Below are positions 9,094 through 17,636 of a stretch of 64,000 nt of DNA, piece after piece; position 1 is the first letter of the stretch, and every line of letters starts with the position of its first letter. The DNA comes from Lysobacterales bacterium (GTDB taxonomy: Bacteria > Pseudomonadota > Gammaproteobacteria > Xanthomonadales > Xanthomonadaceae), in the NCBI GenBank assembly GCA_017302135.1, contig JAFLDZ010000021.1, positions 1-64,000 of the forward strand. The letters are read 5' to 3'. The position numbers and the translations under genes were made by a program. The notes under the pieces were generated by a model that was not told the origin of the DNA, did not search any database, and was given only the letters and a program-made list of their open reading frames with translations.

Positions 9094-9108
9094 AACTACA
9101 GTGTAGTT
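9094..9108. promoter_or_regulatory. Candidate BrnA operator
   Basis: AACTACA-g-TGTAGTT is a perfect 7-bp inverted repeat around one base, directly upstream of the brnT start. On the minus strand a TTGACT (-35-like) precedes it, so the palindrome would lie between the -35 and the start. BrnA proteins autorepress; that this is its site is inference. Confidence 0.5.
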
Positions 9109-9128
9109 ATGAGTCAACCGGAGCCGCG

Positions 9129-9163
9129 ATGGTGGCGTTCGCTGCGCTTACCGCTACCCTACC
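9129..9163. repeat. Truncated copy of the dispersed repeat
   Basis: The first third of the repeat seen at 807 and 8410 (ggtgg-gttcgctgcgct and its partner) recurs here and ends exactly over the stop codon region of the DUF1176 gene. Confidence 0.5.
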
Positions 9164-10223
9164 GAATCTCCGTTACCAGCGTCGGTAAGTCCCACGCGCC
9201 GCCTGCGAAGCCTTTGCACAGTCCGGTGGAGGATGCGGCGGTCTGCACGAAGCCGGTGCCGTTCCAGGTCCACTGATCGGTGCCCCAGCAGTCGCCGAGG
9301 CCGCGCGCTTTCTGGGTGGAGATCAGGGTGCCGTCATCGAAGTCGCTGGCGTCGCTGGTGACGAGTTCGGGGCGATACGGCGGGGTGTCGTTGACGATCC
9401 AGTAGCCGCTGCCGGCGTTGTAGGCGGCCAGCCAGCAGCGGGTGGAGACCAGCAGCTTCGTCTTCGTCAAGCGGACGATATCCAGCGCTTGTTCTTCGTC
9501 GCCGGTCTGGTGCAGATCCGCGCATGCGTCCTCATCGGTGGCGCTGCGTAATGCTTTGCGCACTGCATCGCCGTGTTCCGCGATGAACCGTGCGTCGCCG
9601 GGTTTGGCGGGCGTCAGCGCGGCGGCTTTGACGACCGGCGCGGGCAGCGGCGGCAAGACCTTCGCTTCGGTCTGTTTGCCTTTGCGAAGCGCGGCGCCGA
9701 CGGTGCCGATGCGGCCCTGGAATTCATCCATCTTCAGCAGCACGGCGGCGGCGCCGCGATCGGAGAGTGCCCACACGATCTTGCCCGCGCGGAATTCGAT
9801 GCGCGTGTCGCGCGCCAATGCTTTCAACAGGGCGGCGGTCTGCGCGGCGGTGAGGTCGGCTTCCAGCGCGTCCTTGGCCACCGTGCGTTCGCCATGCGGC
9901 TTGCCGTCGATCCACAGCGCGACGCGGAACTGCGCCGGCAGTGCGTCGAGCACGCTGTCCTCCCAGCCATCGCCCAGCGCCACGCGGCCCGCGACCGCCG
10001 TGCCCGCGCCGGCCTTGCGGGTGAACAGCACGCTCACCGGCATCGCGGCATCGTCGCTCTGGTAGCCGGCGACACGACAGGTGCGGGTGTTGTCGCAGAC
10101 CAGCTGCCAGTCCCCGTGATCGAACGAGGTCTCTGCGGCGCGCGCCGGCAATGCTGCCGGCGCGGCCAACGCAAGCAGCAGCGCAAAGGGCGCGAAACGT
10201 GTGCGGTACGGAAGGTGGTGCAT
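9159..10223 (-). CDS. Secreted DUF1176 protein
   Basis: The 354-residue product has a clear signal peptide (positively charged start, then FAPFALLLALAAPAALPARA) and is predicted to be periplasmic. The rest fits the DUF1176 family: an N-terminal half with WQLVCDNTRTCRVAGY and IDGKPHGE, and a C-terminal half with ADLHQTGDEEQ, STRCWLAAYN and the CWGTDQWTWNGTGF end. Paired cysteines (in CDNTRTC, CADL/RCW, DCWG/LCKG) suggest disulfides. Function is unknown. The start at 10223 is preferred; an ATG at 10238 is also possible. The gene follows the subtilisin gene with almost no gap, so they are likely cotranscribed. Its 3' end has a broken duplicate at 247-378. Confidence 0.8.
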   Translation of the reverse strand: MHHLPYRTRFAPFALLLALAAPAALPARAAETSFDHGDWQLVCDNTRTCRVAGYQSDDAAMPVSVLFTRKAGAGTAVAGRVALGDGWEDSVLDALPAQFRVALWIDGKPHGERTVAKDALEADLTAAQTAALLKALARDTRIEFRAGKIVWALSDRGAAAVLLKMDEFQGRIGTVGAALRKGKQTEAKVLPPLPAPVVKAAALTPAKPGDARFIAEHGDAVRKALRSATDEDACADLHQTGDEEQALDIVRLTKTKLLVSTRCWLAAYNAGSGYWIVNDTPPYRPELVTSDASDFDDGTLISTQKARGLGDCWGTDQWTWNGTGFVQTAASSTGLCKGFAGGAWDLPTLVTEIR

Positions 10224-10244
10224 GCGTGATGGTTCCATGTCGTA

Positions 10245-11672
10245 TCAGGTGCGTGGACGAATGCGGGGTTTCGCGCCTTCGATCGGAATCGGCTCGAACA
10301 TCGCGGGATTGAGCAGCTTCATGGCATCGCGACAATCGAGGAACGGATAGCTGCGCCCGGTGGCGGTGTCCTGGATGCGCGTGGGCGAGAGCGTCATTGC
10401 GGTCATGCGCTGCACCACCGTGCTGAGGGGCGCGGCCTGTTTCAAGGCGACTGCGCACGCGGCGACCATCGGTGCCGCCTGCGAGGTGCCGCCAAAGCTG
10501 GAGGTGCCGCCGTTGAAACCGGGGGCGCGCACGAAGGCGCCGGCGCCGAACAGGTCGGTGGTGATGCTGCGATTCGAGAAACACGTGGGCTGTCTGGGCG
10601 CGGTGGCGCTTTCGGTGCAGCCAAGAAAGGTGGTGGCGCCGCTGGAGAAGTCCCACGTGGCGGCGCTCGACACCACGTTGCGGATGCAGGCCGGCGCGCT
10701 CATGCCGGTGAGGTTGCCCTGATTGCCCGACGACGCGGTGACCACTGCGCCGAGCGCGTTGAGATTCGCCACCGCGACCGCGAGCGCCTGGGTCCATGCG
10801 GTGCCGTTGTCGCAGTCGGCGGCGAACAGCGTGTCGGTGCCCAGGCTGAGATTGACCGCATCGATATCCGGATGCTGGTTCGCCAACCAGTCCAATGCGG
10901 CGACCACATCCGACGTCGAATTGAAACGGTTGTTGCGGTCGATCACTTTCACCGCGACCAGACTCGCGGCGGGCAGCGCGCCGCGCGGCGCGACCGTGCC
11001 GTCGCCGCCGATGATGCCGGCGACATTGGTCCCGTGACCCTGATCGTCCTCTGCGGCGCCTGCGCCGGACTGGCTGCTGCTGCCGTTCGGACAACAGCCT
11101 GCGCCGACGGTGCAGAAGCACTGCTGGCCGACGATCCGCGCGCGCAGGTCGATGTGATCGGTATCGATGCCGGTATCGACGATGCCGACTTTCATCCCCG
11201 CGCCGCCGACGCCCAGCGCCGCGAGTTGATGCACCTGGTTCAACACCGACGATTCGTCCGGCACGACCGCATGGCCGGAACCGCCGACATCCAGATCGAC
11301 CCGCATCACCCGCGGATTGCGGTTCAAGGCCGCCAAGGTCGCGGTGTCCGCCTGCAGCACGAACGCCGGCACGCGCTCGAAACGGCGCACCACTTTTCCG
11401 CGTGCGCGCACCGGCAGTGCCGAGAGCACGCCGTCGACATCGGCGCGTACGCGCGGATGCAGCTTCGGTGCGGCAGCGGCTTTCTGCGCGACGCCATTCG
11501 CGGCCTGGCCGCGCGCTGCGATGGTCCGGTCGCGCAGCATCACGAACACGCGCACTTCGCCGTCGCGCTGCGCCTGCTGCAGCGCGGCGGCGGAGACCCG
11601 TTGCGCCTGCGCTGGCAGCGCGAGCAGCGAGAGTGCGATGAAGATGGCGCCCGCGATTCGAATGCTGCTCAT
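10245..11672 (-). CDS. Secreted S8 subtilisin-like serine protease
   Basis: A 475-residue preproprotease. Residues 1-23 are a signal peptide ending AQAQ; residues of about 35-130 look like an inhibitor I9-type propeptide (VRVFVMLRDR…RVMRVDLDV). The catalytic triad is complete: D166 in VGIVDTGID, H213 in QGHGTNVAG and S396 in GGTSQAAP, with N316 in the oxyanion-hole motif SSGNQG. A cysteine-rich insert (CFCTVGAGCC, about 185-194) between Asp and His could form disulfides. There is no C-terminal pre-peptidase domain. It is exported, probably for protein degradation outside the cell, and leads a two-gene unit with the DUF1176 gene. Confidence 0.92.
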   Translation of the reverse strand: MSSIRIAGAIFIALSLLALPAQAQRVSAAALQQAQRDGEVRVFVMLRDRTIAARGQAANGVAQKAAAAPKLHPRVRADVDGVLSALPVRARGKVVRRFERVPAFVLQADTATLAALNRNPRVMRVDLDVGGSGHAVVPDESSVLNQVHQLAALGVGGAGMKVGIVDTGIDTDHIDLRARIVGQQCFCTVGAGCCPNGSSSQSGAGAAEDDQGHGTNVAGIIGGDGTVAPRGALPAASLVAVKVIDRNNRFNSTSDVVAALDWLANQHPDIDAVNLSLGTDTLFAADCDNGTAWTQALAVAVANLNALGAVVTASSGNQGNLTGMSAPACIRNVVSSAATWDFSSGATTFLGCTESATAPRQPTCFSNRSITTDLFGAGAFVRAPGFNGGTSSFGGTSQAAPMVAACAVALKQAAPLSTVVQRMTAMTLSPTRIQDTATGRSYPFLDCRDAMKLLNPAMFEPIPIEGAKPRIRPRT

Positions 11673-11742
11673 GATGGCCTCTGATGCATGTCTTTTTGAT
11701 GCCTGCCTGTTCGATACATGTCGTTGCGGATGCGCGCCGTGC

Positions 11743-13158
11743 TCACAGCCCCGGCAGCGTCACCGTCGCGCGCAGACCGCCGAGCGTCGGCGACGTGTCC
11801 AGCGCGATCTCGCCGCCGTGCAACTGCAGGGCCTGGGCGACGATCGACAGACCCAGGCCGCTGCCTTCGACGCCGGAGCCGAGTTCGCGATGGAAACGGT
11901 CGAACACGCGCTGGCGGGCCTCCTCCGGAACGCCGGGGCCGGAGTCTTCGACGACCAGGATCACCCGGTTGCCGTCGCGGCCGACGCGCACCGCCACCAC
12001 GCCGTCCGGCGGCGCGTAGCGCACCGCGTTGTCCAGCAGGTTGCGCACCAGCGCGTCGATGACGGGTTCATCGCCGAGCACCATCGCAGGTTCGGCCGTG
12101 AGCACGATGCGTTTGCCGTCGGCGGCGCCGAGTGCGGCGTAGTCGCGTTCGTGACGCTGCACCGTTGCGGCCAGATCGATGTTCCGGCGCACGGGAGCGC
12201 CGCCGCCGTTTTCGATCCGGCTGAGCGCGAGCAGCTGCGCGACCAGTCGCTCCATCCGCTGGATGCCGGCATCGAGATACTGCTGCGACTGTTCGCGTTC
12301 GCCGTCGTTGCTGGACTGGCGCAGGTTGTAGGCGTGCACCTTGAGCGCGGCGATCGGTGTGCGCAGTTCGTGGGCGGCGTCCGCGGTGAAGCGGCGTTCC
12401 CGCGACAGCGCATTGTCCAGGCGTTCGAGCAGCCCGTTCACCGCTTTGACGATGCCCTGGATCTCGTGCGGAACCCGGGACAATTCAATCGCTTCGAGGT
12501 GATTCGGCGCGCGCAGCTCCACCGCGTCGGAGACGCGCTGCAGGCTGGCGCAGGCCCAGCCGACCGCGAACCAGACGCACAGCGCCAGCAGCGGCAGCGA
12601 AGCGAGCAGCGGCAGCAGCGTGCCGAACGCGATTTCCTCGGCGATTTCTTCGCGGATGGCGGAGAGTTCGCCGGACTGGTACCAGCGGCCGGACGGCGAC
12701 TTCAGCGTGAACGTGCGCCAGTGTTCGCCGTCGATCGTGAGGTTGGCGAAGCCCGGCGCGAGCGGTGCGAGCGCATGATCCGGCCCGCTGTCGGAGCGCA
12801 GCAGCAGCGCGCCGCGCGCATCGCGCACCTGGAACGCGAGCTTGGTCTCGTAGGCATGGCCGTCGGCCATCGCCAGCGCTTCGCCGGTGCCGCTCGCCTG
12901 CCCGTGCCAGACCTTGACCACCAGGGGATCTCCGGCGCCGTCGCCATCGGAGTGCGCAGCGAGATCGTTGAAAGGTTCATCGACCAGACTCATCAGCACC
13001 CGCGAGGAATGCGCGAGCTTGGCGTCGAACAGCTCGCCGGCTTCCTGCAGACCGGCGCGGTAGCTGAAGCCGGCGGCGATGAGCAGCACCAGCGAAGTCA
13101 CGCCGATGATCGACAGCAGCAGCGCGCGGCGGATCGATTTGATCTGCATGAAGCTCAT
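11743..13158 (-). CDS. Sensor histidine kinase (QseC/PmrB-like)
   Basis: Membrane kinase of a two-component system, 471 residues. A first transmembrane helix lies at about 13-33, a periplasmic sensor of roughly 130 residues follows, then a second helix (LLPLLASLPLLALCVWFAVGW). The cytoplasmic part has a HAMP-like linker, the phospho-acceptor motif AAHELRTPIAALK, and the ATP-binding N (NLLDNAVRYAP), G1 (EDSGPGVP) and G2 (GSGLGLSI) boxes. The ATG overlaps the response-regulator stop (ATGA). The longer open frame upstream is antisense noise from the regulator gene. The signal sensed cannot be told from sequence. Confidence 0.92.
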   Translation of the reverse strand: MSFMQIKSIRRALLLSIIGVTSLVLLIAAGFSYRAGLQEAGELFDAKLAHSSRVLMSLVDEPFNDLAAHSDGDGAGDPLVVKVWHGQASGTGEALAMADGHAYETKLAFQVRDARGALLLRSDSGPDHALAPLAPGFANLTIDGEHWRTFTLKSPSGRWYQSGELSAIREEIAEEIAFGTLLPLLASLPLLALCVWFAVGWACASLQRVSDAVELRAPNHLEAIELSRVPHEIQGIVKAVNGLLERLDNALSRERRFTADAAHELRTPIAALKVHAYNLRQSSNDGEREQSQQYLDAGIQRMERLVAQLLALSRIENGGGAPVRRNIDLAATVQRHERDYAALGAADGKRIVLTAEPAMVLGDEPVIDALVRNLLDNAVRYAPPDGVVAVRVGRDGNRVILVVEDSGPGVPEEARQRVFDRFHRELGSGVEGSGLGLSIVAQALQLHGGEIALDTSPTLGGLRATVTLPGL

Positions 13159-13847
13159 TCGCCGCGATCCTCTGCCGTGGCCTGCGCGACCTTTTCGTCC
13201 AGCGCGTAGCCGATGCCGCGCAGCGTGCGGATCAGCGCCGGGTCGAGTTTCTTGCGCAGCGCGTGGATGTGGACATCCAGCGCATTGCTCGCCACGTCCT
13301 CGTCCCAGCCGTACAGGCGCTGCTGCGCGGATTCGCGCGAGATCGGCCGGCCGCGATGTTCCATCAGCAGGCGCAGCAGCGCGAACTCGCGTCGCGGCAG
13401 GTCGAGCGGTTTGCCGCGCCACACCACCGCGAGTCGTGCCGGGTCGAGTTCCAGCGCGCCGACGCGCAGCATCGGCGTGGTGCGGCCGTTCGTGCGCCGC
13501 AGCAGCGCGCGCACGCGGGCCAGCAGTTCCTGGGTGTCGAAAGGTTTGCCCAGATAGTCGTCCGCGCCGGCATCCAGACCCTGGGTGCGGTCGCTGGCGC
13601 GTTCGCGCGCGCTCAGCACCAGGATCGGCAGGTCGGCGCCGGCCTGCCGCGCCTGGCGGATGACTTCCATCCCGTCCATGTGCGGCAGGCCCAGATCCAG
13701 CACGACCAGATCGATGCCGCCGTCCTTCATCGCCGCCAGCGCGCTGGCGCCGTCGCGCAGCCAGTCGACGCTGAAGGCCGCGCGCCGCAGCGCGGTGCGG
13801 ATGCCTTCACCCAGGGATTCGTCGTCTTCGACCAGCAGAATGCGCAT
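13155..13847 (-). CDS. OmpR/PhoB-family response regulator
   Basis: A 230-residue DNA-binding regulator. The receiver domain has the acidic pair D8/D9, the phosphorylation site D51 in VVLDLGLP, and the conserved lysine in GKPF. A winged-helix domain follows, with LPRREFALLRLL and the recognition-helix segment VHIHALRKKL, ending in the RGIGYALDE hairpin. It is nearest in style to QseB/PmrA. The start is at MRILLVEDD (13847); a GTG/ATG extension adds only a few residues. It lies 21 bases after the TPR gene and overlaps the kinase gene, so the three form an operon. Confidence 0.93.
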   Translation of the reverse strand: MRILLVEDDESLGEGIRTALRRAAFSVDWLRDGASALAAMKDGGIDLVVLDLGLPHMDGMEVIRQARQAGADLPILVLSARERASDRTQGLDAGADDYLGKPFDTQELLARVRALLRRTNGRTTPMLRVGALELDPARLAVVWRGKPLDLPRREFALLRLLMEHRGRPISRESAQQRLYGWDEDVASNALDVHIHALRKKLDPALIRTLRGIGYALDEKVAQATAEDRGE

Positions 13848-13868
13848 CCGCCGAGTGTGCGGCGCCAC

Positions 13869-14534
13869 TCAATCGCCGGCAAGCTTCGCGCGTACTTTGG
13901 CGAGCAGCGCAGCGGCTTCCTTGCGGCGGCCCTGGTCGGCCACTTCGCGGCCCGGGCGCGCCGGTGCGGCCAGCGCCTTGTCGAGCGCAGCGGCGGCACC
14001 CTTCCAGTCGCCCTGGTTCTGCAGGAAATCGCCGAGGAAATAATTCGGGTCGATGCCGTTGGGATTCACCTGCAGGCCCTTGCGCAGCAGTTCGCGCGCT
14101 TTCTTGTCGTCGCCGAAACCGACCGGCCAGCCCGGCACCGAGTAATACAGCACGCCCAGACTGGTGTAGGCCGAGCCGTCGAGCGCGGTCGGGTCGAGCT
14201 TGATCGCCTGTTCGAAATCGGCGCGCGCCTGTTTGGCCAGGCCAAGTGCGCCGAGGCCGCCGCGCTCGCCCGCGAAACTCGACAGCACGATGCCTTCCCA
14301 GATCAGCGCATTCGCGTCCTTGGGCTGCGCCGCGCGCGCGGCGGCGGCCTGCTTGGCCAGCGCGTCGAACGCGGCCTCGCGCTGTTTCTTCGGGGTGTTG
14401 TAGTTGACCTCGGCCCAGCGGTCGCGCACGGCGCTCACCGTTGCGGAGAGTTCTCCTGCGCTGGCGAAGGTCGAAGCGGCGAACAGCGTGGCGGCCACGG
14501 CGGCGGCGAGCATGCGGTTACGGAAACGGATCAT
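13869..14534 (-). CDS. Periplasmic TPR-containing protein
   Basis: The 221-residue product begins with a signal peptide (MIRFRNRMLAAAVAATLFAASTFASA) and then consists of helical repeats of tetratricopeptide type (DFEQAIKLDPTALDGSAYTSLGVLYY…, ELLRKGLQVNPNGIDPNYFLGDFL…, AAALDKALAAP…). It starts at an ATG with GGAGA six bases upstream. The gene precedes the response regulator and kinase on the same strand with a 21-base gap, so it may act in, or be controlled by, that two-component system. The exact function is unknown. Confidence 0.85.
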   Translation of the reverse strand: MIRFRNRMLAAAVAATLFAASTFASAGELSATVSAVRDRWAEVNYNTPKKQREAAFDALAKQAAAARAAQPKDANALIWEGIVLSSFAGERGGLGALGLAKQARADFEQAIKLDPTALDGSAYTSLGVLYYSVPGWPVGFGDDKKARELLRKGLQVNPNGIDPNYFLGDFLQNQGDWKGAAAALDKALAAPARPGREVADQGRRKEAAALLAKVRAKLAGD

Positions 14535-14599
14535 GGCGGTTCTCCTCGGAAACGAATCAGGGACGATGGTGCGTGCGGCAGACGTACGACCAGCGACGG

Positions 14600-15394
14600 T
14601 CAGCGACGCGCGTGACGGCGGACGATGGCGAGCTGCGATTTCAGACTGCGGTCGACCAGCCCGGGCAGCGCGCCGTTGATGCGCGCGAAGAGCTTTTCCG
14701 GCCAGCCGATCTGCATCCGCGGCCGGCCGCTGGCGATGGCGGCGACCAGCAGTGCGGCGACATCGGCGGGGACGTCCTCGGCGACTTTCAACTCCCTGTT
14801 CATCGCTTCCACCGCCGAGGTGTTGAATGCGGTGCGGGTGGCGCGCGGCGACAGGAACTGGAACGTCAGGTTGCGATCGGCATATTCGCGCGACAGGCCT
14901 TCGATCAGTCCGCGCAGTCCGAACTTGGTCGCGCTGTACGCGGCGAAGCCGGGAAACGCCAGACTGCCGAAGGTCGAACCGACCGCGACCACCGCCGCCT
15001 GCGGATGCGCCTGCAGCGTCGGCAGCAGGCCATGGATCAGCGCCATCGGCCCGAGCAGGTTGGTCTCGACCAGATCGCGCAGTTCGGGCATCGATTGCTC
15101 CTCGAACAGCCCGAACGCGCTCTGCGCATGCGCGAGCACCAGGATCGACGGCGTGCGCTGCAGCTTCGATGCGATGGCGATCGCGTGCGCACGCCCGCTG
15201 TCGGTGGCGAGATCCGCAGCCAGCGGCACCACTTGGCCCGCAGGCTGCTGCTGCGCGAGCTGCTGCAGGCGTTCGTCGTTGCGGCCGACCGCGACCACCC
15301 GTGCGCCGGCCTTCACCAGCGCGTCGCACAGCGCCGCGCCGATCCCGCCGCTGGCGCCGGTGAGCAGCACCGTGCGGCCGGTCAGCGCGATCAT
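14600..15394 (-). CDS. Short-chain dehydrogenase/reductase (operon gene 4)
   Basis: A 264-residue NAD(P)-dependent classical SDR. The Rossmann glycine motif TGASGGIG is at residues 11-18, NAG is replaced by LAHAQS, the catalytic serine is in VGSTFG, and the catalytic pair is in YSATK. The C-terminal part (ARINGALPGLVDRSL) resembles SDRs acting on acyl or lipid substrates. Its ATG overlaps the stop of the preceding diiron-oxidase-like gene (ATGA). It is the last of four genes joined by four-base overlaps, so it probably reduces a product of the upstream enzymes; the substrate is unknown. Confidence 0.88.
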   Translation of the reverse strand: MIALTGRTVLLTGASGGIGAALCDALVKAGARVVAVGRNDERLQQLAQQQPAGQVVPLAADLATDSGRAHAIAIASKLQRTPSILVLAHAQSAFGLFEEQSMPELRDLVETNLLGPMALIHGLLPTLQAHPQAAVVAVGSTFGSLAFPGFAAYSATKFGLRGLIEGLSREYADRNLTFQFLSPRATRTAFNTSAVEAMNRELKVAEDVPADVAALLVAAIASGRPRMQIGWPEKLFARINGALPGLVDRSLKSQLAIVRRHARR

Positions 15395-16080
15395 GCGGCC
15401 TGCTCCAGCACGTCGCGGTGTTCGCGCAGGGTGCGGAACACGTCGCCGTAGAGTTTGTAGAAACGCTTCGCGGCATGGATCACCGCGCGACGGTCGTCTT
15501 CGTCGTCGAGCCGGTTCATCAATCGCTCGTAGAAATCGACGTGCTGAATGTCCAGATCGCCGTGCGAGCGCAGATAGGAAAACGCATTGCGCGGCAGACC
15601 GAGCGTGGTCTCGATGGTCTCGGCCGCGCGCGTGGCCAGCGCCACGCTGGTGCCTTCCAGCACCAGCACCATGCCGAAGAATCCGACCGGGTTGACGCGG
15701 GTGATGGTGTCGTAGGCGTAGGCGACCATCAGCTCGGTGGCTTCGGCCGGCAGCGAATCCGCGACCTGTTCGCGATCCGCGCCGCAGGCGACCAGATCGT
15801 CGAGGATCCATTCGTGGTGGCCGATTTCCTCTTCGATGTATTCGGCTACCGCCGTGCGCAGCCATTCCAGCCGCGCCGGCAGGCGCGCGCCGCAGGCCAT
15901 CAGCAGCGGCACGGTGTGGCGCACGTGATGGAAGGCCTGGACGAGAAAAGCCATGTAATCGTCGTGCGCGATCTTTCCGGCCAAGGCATCCTGGATGATC
16001 GGGATTGACAGCAGCGCTTGACGTTCGCGCTGGGTCTCGGCGAGCAGGCGATCGTGGAAGGACAGGGCATGAACCGTCAT
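15391..16080 (-). CDS. Heme-oxygenase/TenA-fold protein, putative diiron oxidase (operon gene 3)
   Basis: A 229-residue all-helical protein of the iron-containing redox enzyme (TenA/heme-oxygenase-like) group. Residues arranged like the metal ligands of heme-oxygenase-like diiron oxidases are visible: E85 and H88 in EEEIGHHEW, E142 in VLEGTS, and D177/H180 in DLDIQHVDFY, with a histidine-rich first helix (FHHVRH). This pattern is absent from true thiaminases. It suggests O2-dependent oxidation of an acyl or amino-acid-like substrate; the real chemistry is unknown. The ATG overlaps the AMP-ligase stop. Linked to an AMP-forming ligase and an SDR. Confidence 0.75.
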   Translation of the reverse strand: MTVHALSFHDRLLAETQRERQALLSIPIIQDALAGKIAHDDYMAFLVQAFHHVRHTVPLLMACGARLPARLEWLRTAVAEYIEEEIGHHEWILDDLVACGADREQVADSLPAEATELMVAYAYDTITRVNPVGFFGMVLVLEGTSVALATRAAETIETTLGLPRNAFSYLRSHGDLDIQHVDFYERLMNRLDDEDDRRAVIHAAKRFYKLYGDVFRTLREHRDVLEQAA

Positions 16081-17636
16081 GCGGCAACTCCGGAAGCGGT
16101 GGGTTCGGCGGTCGATTCGAGGGCGGCCGCGTAGCGCGCATCGACGGCCGCGCGATAGCGCGCGAGGATGGCGTCGCGGCGCGGGCGCCCGTTGCTGGTC
16201 AGCAGGCCATCGGCGAACGAGAACGGCGCATCGGCGCGCACGATGTCGCGGACGTGCGCGTAATCGGGCAGACCGCGATTGACGTCGTTCAATGCTTCGA
16301 GCAGCGCCGCAGCGTCGAGATCCGCACGGCGCGGCCAGACGATGGCGACGTTGAACGGCTGCGCTTCGCCATGCACGATGGCTTGTGCAAATGCAGGATG
16401 CTGCAGCAGCTCGCTTTCGACCCACTCCGGCGACACGTTGCGGCCGAACGAGGTGATGAATACGTTCTTGCGCCGGCCGGTGATGTGCACGAAACCATCG
16501 GTATCGATATGGCCCAGGTCTCCGGTGGCGATGGCGCCTGGCGGCAGTGGGTCTCCGCCGAGATAGCCGAGGCAGCGCACGCCTTCAATAAACAATTCAC
16601 CGTCGATCACCGACACGTTCGCGTGCGGCAGCGGCCTGCCGACGCTGCCCGCGCGCACCGCGCCCGGGCGATTGAGACAGACCACCGACGCGCATTCGCT
16701 CAGGCCGTAGCCCTCGTACACCGGCAGCCCGAGCGCTTCGGCGCGCGCCAGCAGTGCGGGGCCGACGCGTCCGCCGCCGACTGCGAGGAATTTCAGCGAG
16801 TCCGGCAGCGTCGCGCCCTGTTCGGCGGCCATCACCAGTGCCAGCAGCAGCTGCGGCAGCAGGATCGCGCTGTCGGGCCGATAGCGGTGCAGGCAGGCGA
16901 TCAGGGTCGGCACATCAAGGCCCGATGCGCCGGTGTAACCCACTTCGGCCAGCGGCGGCACCGCGATTTCGGCGCCGGAAATCAGCGCCGCGTACAGACC
17001 GGCGACGTTCTCGAGCAGCGTCGACAGCGGCATCAGGCACAGATGTCGCTTCGGTGCGAGCGGCGCGGCGGCATCGGCCAGCGACTGTGCGACTGCGAGC
17101 AGCGATGCGGCATCAAGGCACACGCCTTTCGGTGCGCCGGTGGTGCCCGAGGTGAAGGTGATGCAGGCGGTACCCGCCGGCAACGCGACCGCCGCCGGAT
17201 CGAGCCGCAGCAGCGTGAGGTGGCCGTCGAGCGCGAGCGCCGGACACGCGGCGAAGGCATCGGGCAGCGCTGCGCCTGCGGGCACGATTGCCGGCACGAT
17301 CAGCGCATCGGCACCGCTGCTGGTCAGCGCATGCGCGATCTGCGCGGGCGAAAAAAAGGTCGGCAGCGGCACATGCACGGCGTCGAGCGCACGGATCGCG
17401 AGATCCAACGCCAGCCAGTCCGGGCCGTTGTCCAGCCGGCTGGCGAAGCGACGCGCGCCGCTGGCGGCGAGCGCATCGACAAGCGTTCGCACGCGTTCGC
17501 CCAGTGCGGCATCGTCCAGTGCGCCGCCGTTCCAGAGCACGCGCGGCGCGCTGCCGCGCAGGCGGTCGAGCAGCGGCGCGAACGCATTCGCCGCATGCAC
17601 GCGCTCAGCGCGCATGCACTCAGCCTGCGCGCTCAC
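16077..17636 (-). CDS. AMP-dependent synthetase/ligase (operon gene 2)
   Basis: A 519-residue ANL-superfamily enzyme that activates a carboxylate as acyl-AMP and probably passes it to CoA or another acceptor. It has the P-loop-like TFTSGTTGAPKG, the YEGYGLSE motif, the ATP-binding ATGDLGHIDTDGFVHITGRRKN, and a C-terminal lid with a late lysine-poor end (LLTSNGRPRR). It resembles long-chain acyl ligases. A GTG at 17636 overlapping the upstream stop (GTGA) is chosen because every other junction in the operon is a four-base overlap; an ATG at 17615 is the alternative. No carrier protein is encoded nearby. Confidence 0.85.
   Translation of the reverse strand: MSAQAECMRAERVHAANAFAPLLDRLRGSAPRVLWNGGALDDAALGERVRTLVDALAASGARRFASRLDNGPDWLALDLAIRALDAVHVPLPTFFSPAQIAHALTSSGADALIVPAIVPAGAALPDAFAACPALALDGHLTLLRLDPAAVALPAGTACITFTSGTTGAPKGVCLDAASLLAVAQSLADAAAPLAPKRHLCLMPLSTLLENVAGLYAALISGAEIAVPPLAEVGYTGASGLDVPTLIACLHRYRPDSAILLPQLLLALVMAAEQGATLPDSLKFLAVGGGRVGPALLARAEALGLPVYEGYGLSECASVVCLNRPGAVRAGSVGRPLPHANVSVIDGELFIEGVRCLGYLGGDPLPPGAIATGDLGHIDTDGFVHITGRRKNVFITSFGRNVSPEWVESELLQHPAFAQAIVHGEAQPFNVAIVWPRRADLDAAALLEALNDVNRGLPDYAHVRDIVRADAPFSFADGLLTSNGRPRRDAILARYRAAVDARYAAALESTAEPTASGVAA

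Noticed and set aside
13159..13422. Long N-terminal extension of the histidine kinase
   Set aside because: It is antisense-like sequence overlapping the response regulator gene; the ATGA junction at 13155-13158 explains the real start.
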